Source: Aliamphritea ceti (GTDB lineage Bacteria; Pseudomonadota; Gammaproteobacteria; Pseudomonadales; Balneatricaceae). From it: 64,000 nucleotides of DNA. How positions within the stretch are numbered: position 1 is the first letter of the stretch; each line of letters starts with the position of its first letter. Location: assembly GCF_024347215.1 (NCBI RefSeq), contig NZ_AP025282.1, positions 186,001-250,000 on the forward strand. Reading direction: 5' to 3'. Of this stretch, positions 44,238-53,800 are shown in pieces. The notes under the pieces are model-generated. The model did not search any database and was not told the DNA's origin. It saw nothing but the letters and a program-made list of their open reading frames with translations. The translations under genes and the position numbers were made by a program.

Positions 44238-44252
44238 TGTTATAGTATAACA
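44238..44252. promoter_or_regulatory. Zur box between znuA and zur
   Basis: TGTTATAGTATAACA is a perfect 15-bp palindrome matching the gammaproteobacterial Zur core GTTATANTATAAC. It lies between the divergent znuA and zur-znuCB units, so zinc-loaded Zur could repress both sides, including its own gene. Confidence 0.9.
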
Positions 44253-44295
44253 GTACCGATGCCAAGCCTGAGAATGAGATGCCCGGTGTATCGCT

Positions 44296-44784
44296 ATGAC
44301 AGATTCAACGATTGCTTATCACCCTGACCATAATCATGAACACTGCGTCAGCCAGGCGTTGCAAGACGCTCAGCGTATCTGTCAGTCAAAAAGTTTGCGT
44401 CTGACCGCTATCCGTGAGCTCGTGCTGAAGCTGATCTGGCAAAGCCATAAACCTCTGGGAGCCTATGATTTGCTGCCAGCTATTGCTGAAGCAGGTTTTA
44501 ACTCTGCCCCACCTACGGTCTATCGGGCGTTGGATTTTTTACAGGAGCAGGGTTTTGTACACCGGATAGCTTCACTGAATGCGTTTATTGGTTGTACGAA
44601 TCCGGAACATCCACATCAGGGATACTTTCTGATATGTCAGGCATGCGGCGTGACGGTTGAATTGAATTCCAGAAGCATCGAACAGAGTATTCATAACAGC
44701 GCCGCTGAACTGGGGTTTGTCGTGGAGCACGAAAATGTTGAAGTTGTCGGACGTTGCCCAAACTGTCCGCCAGAGGCGAAGTAA
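44296..44784 (+). CDS. zur: Zinc uptake regulator Zur (Fur family)
   Basis: 162 residues. An N-terminal His-rich stretch, then the winged helix LRLTAIRELVLKLIWQSHKPLGAYDLL and PPTVYRALDFLQEQGFVHRI (family HTH). The C-terminal domain has ICQACG and CPNCP Cys pairs for the structural zinc. Next to znuCB with a Zur box upstream. Stop and znuC start overlap (TAATG). Confidence 0.95.
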   Translation: MTDSTIAYHPDHNHEHCVSQALQDAQRICQSKSLRLTAIRELVLKLIWQSHKPLGAYDLLPAIAEAGFNSAPPTVYRALDFLQEQGFVHRIASLNAFIGCTNPEHPHQGYFLICQACGVTVELNSRSIEQSIHNSAAELGFVVEHENVEVVGRCPNCPPEAK

Positions 44785-45602
44785 TGACTGATGTATTAGT
44801 CGATCTGAAAAATATCCACATAAGTTTTGGCAGTGAAAAGGTTATTCAGGATGTGTCGTTTGGCCTTAACCGGGGCTCGATTACAACACTGATTGGTCCT
44901 AATGGTGCCGGTAAAACCACGTTAGTACGTGCGGTATTGGGGTTAGTTGAGCCGACTCAGGGTACCGTTAATCGCCAGCGAGGGCTGCGTATTGGCTATA
45001 TGCCGCAAAAATTGCATATAGATTCGACATTTCCTCTGACAGTTAAACGCTTTTTGCAAACCGCCCGTTACAGCGACAAAGCTGCTTTGCTTCAGGCATT
45101 GGAAGATGTGAAGGCTGAGTCTTTGATCGATAAGTCTGTTCATAGCTTGTCTGGTGGAGAGATGCAGCGGGTTTTGCTGGCCCGGGCATTGTTACAGAAG
45201 CCGGAATTATTAGTGCTGGATGAGCCTGCACAGGGTGTGGATATTAATGGTCAGGTGGAATTGTATAGCCTGATTGGTCGTATCCGTGATCAGCATGGCT
45301 GTGCAGTTTTGATGATCTCACACGACTTGCATTTAGTTATGGCGTCGACGGATAACGTTATTTGTCTTAACCGCCATGTGTGCTGCTCCGGTCGTCCGGA
45401 ACAGGTCAGTAATGATCCTTCCTATAAAGAACTTTTTGGTGTGCCGGGTGCCGAGAACCTTGCGCTGTACAGCCATCATCATAATCACCGTCACGATGAA
45501 CATGGCGATGTTGTCGAAACTGGCGATTGCCAGAATCCGCAGTGCGCGAATACACCATCTGAATCACCTGTAAGCGACAAGGAACATACACACTGTGGCT
45601 GA
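44784..45602 (+). CDS. znuC: Zinc ABC transporter ATP-binding protein ZnuC
   Basis: 272 residues from ATG at 44784, overlapping zur by 1 bp. Walker A GPNGAGKTT, signature LSGGEMQRV, Walker B LLVLDEPAQG and the H-loop LMISHDLHLVM are all present. YMPQKLHIDSTFPLTVKRFL is characteristic of ZnuC. The C-terminus is His-rich (SHHHNHRHDEHGD), a feature of ZnuC that may sense zinc. Drives zinc import with ZnuA and ZnuB. Confidence 0.95.
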   Translation: MTDVLVDLKNIHISFGSEKVIQDVSFGLNRGSITTLIGPNGAGKTTLVRAVLGLVEPTQGTVNRQRGLRIGYMPQKLHIDSTFPLTVKRFLQTARYSDKAALLQALEDVKAESLIDKSVHSLSGGEMQRVLLARALLQKPELLVLDEPAQGVDINGQVELYSLIGRIRDQHGCAVLMISHDLHLVMASTDNVICLNRHVCCSGRPEQVSNDPSYKELFGVPGAENLALYSHHHNHRHDEHGDVVETGDCQNPQCANTPSESPVSDKEHTHCG

Positions 45603-46380
45603 TTTTTTACTTTATGCATTACTCGGTGGCGTTGGTGTTGCGCTGGTTGCAGGACCATTAGGTTCTTTTGTTGTATGGCGGCGAATGGCCTACTTTGGCG
45701 ACACGCTGGCGCATTCTGCGCTGTTGGGGGTTGCGGTTGGCGTTTTATTTGATATTAATTTCAATCTGGCGGTGATCAGCTGTTGTGTGCTGCTGGCGAT
45801 TATTCTGGTTAGTTTGCAACGACAGCGACTGGTTGCCACTGATACCTTACTTGGAATTATGGCGCACAGCAGTCTGTCGTTAGGTCTGGTGGCTATAGCA
45901 TTGTTAGATGATGTCCGTGTCGATTTAATGGAATACCTGTTCGGTGACCTGCTGGCGATCCTGCCGGAAGATCTGTTGTGGATTTATCTGGGCGGACTTG
46001 TGGTACTGGTACTGCTATGGAAGCTCTGGACACCGTTACTGGCAATTACTATCAATGAAGAACTGGCTCAGGTGGAAGGTGTGAATGTAACCCTGACCCG
46101 GCTGGCACTGATGCTGTTGATTGCCTTTGTTATTGCCATAGCTATGAAAGTTGTCGGGATTCTGCTGATTACGTCGTTGCTGATTATCCCGGCGGCAGCA
46201 GCCCGACGTTTGGCGCATAACCCGGAACAGATGGCGTTGATTGCCAGCTTGTTAGGTACACTGGCGGTGGTGATGGGTTTGCTGGCATCTTATCAGTGGG
46301 ACACGCCGGCAGGACCTTCGGTAGTCGTCGCTGCACTATCCCTCTTTCTATTCCTCTACAGCCTGCCGCGCCGCGCCTGA
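45595..46380 (+). CDS. znuB: Zinc ABC transporter permease ZnuB
   Basis: 261 residues with GTG start, overlapping znuC by 8 bp. Polytopic ABC-3 permease: VAGPLGSFVVWRRMAYFGDTLAHSALLGVA, TDTLLGIMAHSSLSLGLV and the VGILLITSLLIIPAAAARRLA segment are family hallmarks. Final gene of zur-znuC-znuB. Confidence 0.95.
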   Translation: MADFLLYALLGGVGVALVAGPLGSFVVWRRMAYFGDTLAHSALLGVAVGVLFDINFNLAVISCCVLLAIILVSLQRQRLVATDTLLGIMAHSSLSLGLVAIALLDDVRVDLMEYLFGDLLAILPEDLLWIYLGGLVVLVLLWKLWTPLLAITINEELAQVEGVNVTLTRLALMLLIAFVIAIAMKVVGILLITSLLIIPAAAARRLAHNPEQMALIASLLGTLAVVMGLLASYQWDTPAGPSVVVAALSLFLFLYSLPRRA

Positions 46381-46426
46381 CTGTATCAGTGAAGCGCTAA
46401 TAAGCACTTGTGAATAATCTTGCTGA

Positions 46427-47290
46427 TTAGCGTTTCATCAATGCGTTTATAAGAGCGCCGGTAATAATCAGGCTACCGCCCATTAAGGTCCAGAATGTCG
46501 GTGTTTCAGCGAAGAAGATAATCCCCAGAATGGCTGAGAATATTACCTGTACATAAGAGTACGCGGTGGCTTTACCTGCTGACTCAGCTGCCATTGCTTT
46601 AGTCATACCTATCTGGCCTACCTGTGTGAAAATTCCCACCATAATTAACAGAATCAGTGCCTCGGTACCGGGCATAACAAAGTCATCTCCCAGTAAGATA
46701 AGCGACGCTGGCAGGGCGATCAGAGGGAAGTAAAAGATAATCACGGAACCGTCTTCGCTGCGGCTTAACTGACGCACAATTACATACGCAGCGGCACTGC
46801 CGAATGCACCCAAAAGGGCTGCACCAACGCTAAGCAATGGCAACGGGTCAGCATTGGAATCCATACCTGGACGCATCATGACTAAGAGTCCGAGAATGCT
46901 TAATCCGATACAGATAATAGTGGCGAGGTGAATACGCTCTTTAAGAAAGATCAGTGCTAATACCGCTGTAAATGCCGGGTAGGTGTATTGCAAAATAGTC
47001 GCTTCAGCCAGTGGTAATGTAGTTACCGCAAAGTAGATAACCATCAGTGAAACTGCCCCGATGCCACCTCTGGCTATCAGCAGGGGCTTGTTATTTCCCC
47101 AGATAGAAATGCCTTTTCGCTTCACATCTACATAACTGATTGCCAGCGAGATAATGGCTCGTGCAGCAACGATCTCCATCACCGGAATACCATAGCCACT
47201 GACAGCTTTTACACTGGCAGCCATGAGCGCAAAGCCCAGTGCAGAAAGAAGCATGTAGCGAACAGCAACGGGTATAGAGTCGGTCAGCAT
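46427..47290 (-). CDS. EamA-family (DMT) membrane transporter
   Basis: 287 residues with about ten helices in two EamA repeats: the first with YFAVTTLPLAEATILQYTYPAFTAVLALIFLKE, the second with QVIFSAILGIIFFAETPTFWTLMGG. The family exports or exchanges small metabolites; the substrate is not deducible. Convergent with znuB. Its stop codon lies inside a CGCTAAT/ATTAGCG inverted repeat (46394-46431) that might aid termination. Confidence 0.88.
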   Translation of the reverse strand: MLTDSIPVAVRYMLLSALGFALMAASVKAVSGYGIPVMEIVAARAIISLAISYVDVKRKGISIWGNNKPLLIARGGIGAVSLMVIYFAVTTLPLAEATILQYTYPAFTAVLALIFLKERIHLATIICIGLSILGLLVMMRPGMDSNADPLPLLSVGAALLGAFGSAAAYVIVRQLSRSEDGSVIIFYFPLIALPASLILLGDDFVMPGTEALILLIMVGIFTQVGQIGMTKAMAAESAGKATAYSYVQVIFSAILGIIFFAETPTFWTLMGGSLIITGALINALMKR

Positions 47291-47461
47291 GTTGGATGAT
47301 CTGTGTTAGTAAAACGTTGGATTTCGGTGTGATTTGTTAATAGCGCAATCGGCGATGAATGATAGCAGAGTTCGCCGGTATTACCGTCGCGTCTAATGGA
47401 TTATTTATCGATGGCTGCGTATTCTCAGCGAACCTTATCTATAAATTTAAAAGGACGTTTT

Positions 47462-47767
47462 ATGGTGACTTGTCATATCCGATATGAAATTGATCCGGCC
47501 AAACTGCAGGAGTTCGAAATATATGCCCGTATGTGGTTGCCGCTGGTAACCAGGCTGGGTGGTGAACACCATGGTTACTTCTTGCCCCATGAAGGAAAGA
47601 ATTATGAAGCATTCGCGGCCTTTAGTTTCGAATCATTAGCGGCTTATGAGGTTTATCGGGAGAAAATGGCTGTGGATGAAGGCTGCCAGGCAGCCTATGA
47701 ATACGCGAAACAAACCGGCTGCATTATTCGTATTGAGCGACAGTTTATGCGACCGGTTTTAAATTAA
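47462..47767 (+). CDS. NIPSNAP-domain protein
   Basis: 101 residues from ATG at 47462, chosen for AAAAGGAC upstream. VTCHIRYEIDPAKLQEFEIYARMWLPLVTRLGGEHHGYF and the C-terminal RIERQFMRPVL match small bacterial NIPSNAP (dimeric alpha-beta barrel) proteins. Cytosolic. Function of such stand-alone members is not established. Confidence 0.82.
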   Translation: MVTCHIRYEIDPAKLQEFEIYARMWLPLVTRLGGEHHGYFLPHEGKNYEAFAAFSFESLAAYEVYREKMAVDEGCQAAYEYAKQTGCIIRIERQFMRPVLN

Positions 47768-47772
47768 CCGGT
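47752..47772. terminator. Hairpin at the end of the NIPSNAP gene
   Basis: ACCGGTT / AACCGGT, 7-bp perfect stem with 7-nt loop, overlapping the TAA stop and lying between convergent genes. No T-run, so the terminator role is tentative. Confidence 0.4.
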
Positions 47773-47784
47773 ACGACATAATAC

Positions 47785-49761
47785 TCAGAAGCGCCTGGCA
47801 TAGATCATTGCATCCTGCCAACTCAGGGCTTCTGAGTAATACCAGCCCTGAACCTGCTGAGCACCGACTGACAGAGCAATCGCAAGCTGTTGGTCGGTTT
47901 CCACACCTTCTATAACCAGATCCAACCCTAAGCGCAGGCACATCTGACAAGAGTGCTGCAAAATAATCAGGCCTTCCGGAGAATTTGCCTGGTCCAACAG
48001 GATCTTATCTATTTTTACAATATCCACCTGAGAAGCTGATAGTGCGGCAATGCCTGAGTAACCGGTACCAAAGTCATCCATCGAAATTAGAAAACCGGCC
48101 TCTCTGAGTTTGCGAATGTTGGCTTTTACCCGGTTGCTACCACTGAAAGAGCGCTCGATGATTTCAAAGCTGACATTCATTCCCTGCATTATTTTGATGA
48201 TTTTTTTGATGACTTCGTTGTCTTTCAGGGTATCAGGGTGAAGGTTTATGCTGACATGAAGTGCGGTGTTTTGCTGGTGTTCCGTGTCGCGACACACCTG
48301 CTGACACACCCAGAAGTCAATGATAGGTGCCATACCTGCTCTCTCAATTGCTGCCAGAAAAAACGGCGGCAAGAGCTTGTCTGTATTGGTACGCAAGCGT
48401 AATAGTGCTTCCAGCTTTCGGCAGTGATTGTTGTTTGTATCAATGATTGGCTGATACATCAGCAGGAGGTCATTATTTTGTAAAGTATTGATCGAGTCGT
48501 ACAGGTATTTGTGATGTTCAATATAACTGAGCGGCTTATGAGACTGTATAAAGCGTTCGGCGTTTTCCAGCTCGGAGCTGATATTCAGGCGTTCATACAG
48601 ACGGAGTAGTGACTTAGGGGTGTTCTGAATATCTGATAAGCGCCGTACGAAAGGCATGTAAATAAATATTCCGAGCAGCAGCAGTGAGCCCTGGAGTAAC
48701 AGTGCAAGCGGATTGCCGTCTGTAGCAATCCAGGCATTCATAAAAACAGGTGTTGCCCAGGAGATATTGTGGTTTGAAAATTCGATTAAATCATATGACA
48801 GCATTAGTCCGCTGATAAAAATATTCACTAATGGCAGCGTAAGAAAGGGAATTAAAAGGTGCCGGTTAAGCATAATAGGCAAGCCGTAGATAATGATTTC
48901 GCTGATATTAAATATGGCAAATGGTAATCCCAGTGTGGCTATCTGACGGCTGTGCCGGTCCTCCGCGATGAGCAGGATGGCAAAGATAAGTGACAGGCAG
49001 GCGCCGCTACCGCCGTAGATAATAAATAAGTCATAGAACTCTTTATATGTAAGATTTTTTTGCAGTTCCTGGTCGAGAAAAGCATTACTGAAAAGCAAGT
49101 CGTGAGTGTTATCTCCATGCAGGCCAAGAAACCAGAATAAGTGACTTAGCTCTGCCCGTAATGCTGTTGCAATCAGTCCAGGTGTTTCAGGTAGATGGCT
49201 TCCAATCCAGAGCAACGGCTCAATAATAATGGCCTCCAGAATCAGAATACTGATGCAGGTGAGCAGGCAGCTGAGAATAAATGGCAATATATAGTTAAAA
49301 GTTTCTGCAACTTCAGTACTGATATTGAAGTAGCGTCGAATATTCGCCAGCTTCAGTGTGTACCGCAGTACAACGACGTTAATGATTGGAGTGACTAATC
49401 CAAGTGCTTCAGGAATATGTAAAACGTCGAAAGGTTTGTCACGCACCGCTGCAAAAATTACTCCCAGAGTCAGATAGCTGATGAGCGAAGCGAGGGCACA
49501 AATAATCTGACTTAACCTGTTCAGGCGGGCAAAATGATAGCTGATAGAAATCAGTAGCATGATTGGAAATAAGCTTTGTAACAGAAGAAGATAATTAGTG
49601 AGCTGGCTGTGTATTGGATCAGGTAAGTGAAGGTCTGAAAACTTTAGTATCTGTAATAATAATGTGCAGCTGACGAGCAGAAGGACGTAGGGGATAATCG
49701 CGACAAAGCTTTCCCTGAGTGTATACACTGCGGGCACTAAATTTGTTCGAATAAACTGCAT
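47785..49761 (-). CDS. PTS EIIC-like membrane domain fused to an EAL cyclic-di-GMP phosphodiesterase domain
   Basis: 658 residues. The N-terminal 390 residues are polytopic and resemble lactose/cellobiose-type PTS EIIC, including FWFLGLHGDN and FGLPFAIFNISEIIIYGLPI-like loops. The C-terminal part is an EAL domain with KLEALLRLR, ISINLHPD-like SINLHPDTL, FEIIERS, SMDDFGTGYSG, DIVKIDK, EGVETDQQ and QGWYYSEA, so the catalytic set for hydrolysing c-di-GMP appears complete. No EIIA or EIIB gene is adjacent. The membrane part probably serves as a sugar or ligand sensor rather than a phosphotransfer permease, which is inference. RBS AGAAGGATC. Confidence 0.88.
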   Translation of the reverse strand: MQFIRTNLVPAVYTLRESFVAIIPYVLLLVSCTLLLQILKFSDLHLPDPIHSQLTNYLLLLQSLFPIMLLISISYHFARLNRLSQIICALASLISYLTLGVIFAAVRDKPFDVLHIPEALGLVTPIINVVVLRYTLKLANIRRYFNISTEVAETFNYILPFILSCLLTCISILILEAIIIEPLLWIGSHLPETPGLIATALRAELSHLFWFLGLHGDNTHDLLFSNAFLDQELQKNLTYKEFYDLFIIYGGSGACLSLIFAILLIAEDRHSRQIATLGLPFAIFNISEIIIYGLPIMLNRHLLIPFLTLPLVNIFISGLMLSYDLIEFSNHNISWATPVFMNAWIATDGNPLALLLQGSLLLLGIFIYMPFVRRLSDIQNTPKSLLRLYERLNISSELENAERFIQSHKPLSYIEHHKYLYDSINTLQNNDLLLMYQPIIDTNNNHCRKLEALLRLRTNTDKLLPPFFLAAIERAGMAPIIDFWVCQQVCRDTEHQQNTALHVSINLHPDTLKDNEVIKKIIKIMQGMNVSFEIIERSFSGSNRVKANIRKLREAGFLISMDDFGTGYSGIAALSASQVDIVKIDKILLDQANSPEGLIILQHSCQMCLRLGLDLVIEGVETDQQLAIALSVGAQQVQGWYYSEALSWQDAMIYARRF

Positions 49762-49908
49762 GAGAGATCCTTCTCTTAGTTCGAATTCAGCGAATTTGAT
49801 GACTTCCTGTCATATGTAGCTCAATTGATCATAAAGCTTGTATGGCTTACTTGCCAATAGATGGCCTAAAAAGCCGGAAAGGTTATTTAATGGATTGGGT
49901 ATGAGAAG

Positions 49909-49934
49909 TGACCTGCGATTATGGCGGCAGGTCA
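49909..49934 (-). terminator. Hairpin downstream of udk
   Basis: TGACCTGC / GCAGGTCA, 8-bp perfect stem (49909-49916 and 49927-49934) with a 10-nt loop, 11 bp past the udk stop. No clear T-run. Confidence 0.4.
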
Positions 49935-49944
49935 GCATGGATGG

Positions 49945-50568
49945 TCAGAGAAGTTGTGATACCTGATTTGCCAGACCGAATACTTCTTCATCCAGTGTCT
50001 GGTAACCGTTGATGGTAATGTCGGCGTGCTGCACGGTTGGTGCAAGAAACTGCTTTAACATTGGGCGAACAGTGGTTTCATACTGTTGCAGAATTGAATC
50101 CAGACTGCGGCCGCGTTCTTTGGTGTCCCGCTGGATGCGGCGCATCAGACAGATGTCCCATGGCGTGTCGATATAAATTTTCAGTTCCAGTTCGTCCCGC
50201 AAATGGGTGTTGTGAAACAACATAATACCTTCCACGATAACCAGATTTGCCGGTGGAATCGTTTGAGTTTCTTTACGGCGATTATGGTTACTGTAATCAT
50301 ACAGCGGTGCTTCAATAGCCTCACCAGATTTGAGTCTGGCAAGTTGCTGAGCAAGCAACTCATGTTCGAAGGCTTCCGGGTGATCGTAGTTACACTGGCA
50401 ACGTTCCTCGAAGCTCATTTCAGTCTGATCATTGTAGTAACAGTCTTCCTGCAGAATAGTCACACTGCCGGCGCCAAAACGTGTCTCGATCAGATCTTTA
50501 AGATGTTCGCTGAACCAGGATTTCCCCGAACCGGAAGGCCCGGAAATACCAATTACCCGTGTTGTCAT
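49945..50568 (-). CDS. udk: Uridine kinase
   Basis: 207 residues from ATG at 50568; the upstream extension of the frame runs through the promoter and is rejected. P-loop GPSGSGKS near residues 10-17, EDCYYNDQ, YDHPEAFEHELL, PLYDYSNHNRR and IVEGIMLFH match uridine/cytidine kinase. Salvages uridine and cytidine to their monophosphates. The promoter overlaps an operator-like palindrome. Confidence 0.93.
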   Translation of the reverse strand: MTTRVIGISGPSGSGKSWFSEHLKDLIETRFGAGSVTILQEDCYYNDQTEMSFEERCQCNYDHPEAFEHELLAQQLARLKSGEAIEAPLYDYSNHNRRKETQTIPPANLVIVEGIMLFHNTHLRDELELKIYIDTPWDICLMRRIQRDTKERGRSLDSILQQYETTVRPMLKQFLAPTVQHADITINGYQTLDEEVFGLANQVSQLL

Positions 50569-50601
50569 GAATGCATACTTGCTCAAAAAAATTTGGCGCG
50601 C

Positions 50602-50630
50602 ATCATACCAGCTGTTTACAAAGTAAACAA
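50602..50630 (-). promoter_or_regulatory. udk promoter overlapped by a palindromic operator candidate
   Basis: On minus: TTGTTT (50625-50630), exactly 17 bp, TATGAT (50602-50607). The palindrome TGTTTAC-AAA-GTAAACA (50613-50629) covers the -35 box and half of the spacer, the classic place for a repressor. The regulator is not identified. Confidence 0.7.
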
Positions 50631-50820
50631 AAATATCCTGTTTTTCCTGCATGTTGATGTCCGTTAAGGCAAGGTCTGTACTCAGTTTGTAAAATTCTGG
50701 CAGGTCTGTGTCAGGTGTAGCTGTCGTGGTACAGAAACAGTGCTATAAATAGCTTTCGGAACCTTTATGCATAGCTTTTATACAGCGTTCTTTTGCTGAG
50801 TTTGAAACACGGGATGTGTT

Positions 50821-53800
50821 ATGAAAATCGCTTATCTGGCAGTTCTGCTGCTGTTTGGTTTACTTACCGGTTGTAATGAAGAGTCGTCTGACATCCAGAC
50901 GACTGCGCCTGCTGTTACCGATACCTCTGAGGCTGAGGTTTCTGAAAATGAGCTACCTGAGCAGATTCAAGTGACTGAAGGGCAACTGACAATTCTTGAT
51001 ATCAGTACCGAGCAGTATCAGGGGCGGCCAGCGTTGGTGGTTGTTTTATCGGCCAGAGTGGACGCTGATCAGAAGCTGGATAAGTGGTTACAGGTTGAGG
51101 ATCAACAAGGGCAGCGCGTAAAAGGTAGCTGGATTGTCGCTGACAGTCTGAAGCGCTTGTATTTTACCGCTGTAGAACCCGAAAAGAGCTATCAGGTAAT
51201 GGTGGATAAAGGTCTGCCAGGCAAACAAAGTAAGCTGACCAGCAGTCGTCAGGCTGAGGTTCAGGTTGCTGCAGTGAATACCATGCTGGGTTTTGCCGGT
51301 AATGGGAATTTACTGGCGAAAGATCTGGCCAAAGGCCTGCCGGTTATCGTCGCTAATGTATCCCGGGTAGATGTGGACTTTTATCGCCTGCCGAACTCCC
51401 GGCTGGTGAGCTTTCTTAGCCAGAACAGTCGTAAAGGTCAGTTGAATTTCTGGCGTATCTCCGATCATCTGAAAGATTTTGAGTTGGCGTATAGTGGCCG
51501 CTTTCAATTGCAACTGGCCCGTAATGAGCAAGGTATCCGTTATTTGCCGGTTAAAGATATTCCTGCCCTGACGGGCAGCGGTGTTTATGTAGCGGTGATG
51601 CGTGAATCCGGCGATTACCGTTATGACTATCCGGCAACCTGGTTTGCGGTGAGTGATCTGGGTATTCATCTGCGTCAGTATACTGAGCAGCTGGATGCAA
51701 CTGTGAACAGCCTTAAGACAGCGGCGCCACTTGCCGGTGTTCGCTTGCAGTTGCTCAATAGCAGCGGTGATGAGTTGCTCAGTGAAGTGACAACCACCGC
51801 AGGTACTGCCAGTTTTAAGGGGGCAACTGAACTCGGGAATGCTGCTTTGCTGATTGCCACTACAGATGCTGGTGATACTTCGTTGGTGCGCCTGTTCGGT
51901 GCGGGGCTGGATTTAGCGGAGTTTCCGGTTGAAGGACCGGTGCGAAGCAGTGAGCAGTTATTTATGTATAGCCCGCGGGATCTGTATCGTCCGGGTGAGA
52001 GCGTAACTGTAAGTGGTTTGCTGCGGGATGCAGATGGTCGTGCGGCTGCGGTTTTGCAAAACGCGGATGGTACACCACGGCAACGAATAGCCGAATTAAG
52101 CCTGACCCGGCCGGATGGTCAGGAAGTTGCCAGCCGTACATTACGCTTTGATGATCTGGGCTACCTGCAGGGGGAGTGGCAGATTCCTGCTGATGCAGCC
52201 ACCGGCGAGTGGACGCTGGTAGCCAGAATCAATGCAGAAGACAGTTTCAGTTACCACTTTCAGGTAGAAGAGTTTTTACCGGAAAGGATGCAGTTAACGC
52301 TGGAGGCTCCTGAGTATATATCCTCTGGCGAACCGCTGAGAATTAATGCGCTTGGAGAGTACTTATACGGTGCACCGGCCAAAGGCAATGTGCTGGAAAG
52401 CGAATTGATTAGCCAGATGGCAGCGCATCCGTTCTCCCGTTGGCAGGATGTTTACTTTGGACATCCGAATGCCACCGAATTTAACCGCCGGATAACGTTA
52501 AACCCACTTAGCTTAGGTCCGCAGGGCCAGGCCGTCGTCCGGCCTGATGCGTTTTGGCAGCAGGCCAAAGTGCCATTGCAGCTGAAAGTTTTCCACGGTC
52601 TGATTGATAGCGGTGGCCGGCCGGTAAGCCGGCGCAGTATCAGTTATGTACTGCCTGCTGAGCGGTTATTAGGCATCCGTCCCTTGTTTGCGGACGGTAC
52701 TGTCGACTATGACACAATGGCAAGCTTTGAACTGATCGCTACTTCTGGCAATGAAGATCAGTTGGCGGCTGCTAATGTGCAGGTAAAACTGATTCGTGAG
52801 TATCGTCAGTACCACTGGGTTTATTCAGAAGTAACGGGTTGGGAGTCTGATTACACCCAGCGTGAATATCCGGTTTTCAGTGATGTGATTGATCTGATTG
52901 CCGGCAGTAGCAGTGAAGTCAGTGCGCCGGTGGAATGGGGGTATTATCGTCTGGAAGTGACTGATCCACAGACTGATTTAGTCAGCGGTTACCGTTTTCA
53001 GGCGGGTTGGGATCCGGGAGCAACCGTTATGGCCGGCCGGCCAGACCGAATCGGCATGGCACTGGATAAGCAGGTTTATGCTGCCGGAGATGAGGTGAAA
53101 GTTGCCATTCAGCCACCTGCCGCGGGTAAAGGCTTCCTGCTGGTGGAATCTGATCAACCTTTGTTGCGTATGCCAGTTGATATTCCTGAAGAAGGCTCGA
53201 CCGTCAGCTTCACGTTAGACCCTGCGTGGCAACGACATGATCTGTACGTCAGTGTGTTACTGATACAGCCTGGCGAGCAGCGAGAACAGGCTTTGCCCCG
53301 TCGTATGTTGGGGATTGCACCACTGCCTTTGGATCGTGAGGCGAGGCGTTTAAGCATTCAGCTGGATGTACCTGCGAAAACTTATCCAAATAGTCAGTTG
53401 AGCGTACCGGTGCAAATCAGCACCACTGAGGATATGCCAGAAACTGTCAGTATGACGCTGGCGGCGGTAGATGTTGGAGTGTTGAATATCAGCCGTTTTG
53501 CAACGCCAGACCCTTTTGCAGACTTCTTTGGACAGCGTCGGTATGAGGTGACAGGTCGTGACAGTTACGGTGATCTTATTGATGCCGGAAGCGGTGAAAT
53601 GGCCACACTGAGTTTTGGTGGTGATGAAGACTTCAACGGTGCCGGTGAGCAGGGGGAAGATGTAAGAATTGTTTCCTTGTTCAGTGGTCCGGTAAGTTTG
53701 AGTGATGAAGGTTACGCTGAAGTCGTGCTGGATCTGCCTGATTTTAATGGCAAGCTGCGCCTGATGGCTGTGGCATACAGTGCTGATGACTTTGGTGCAA

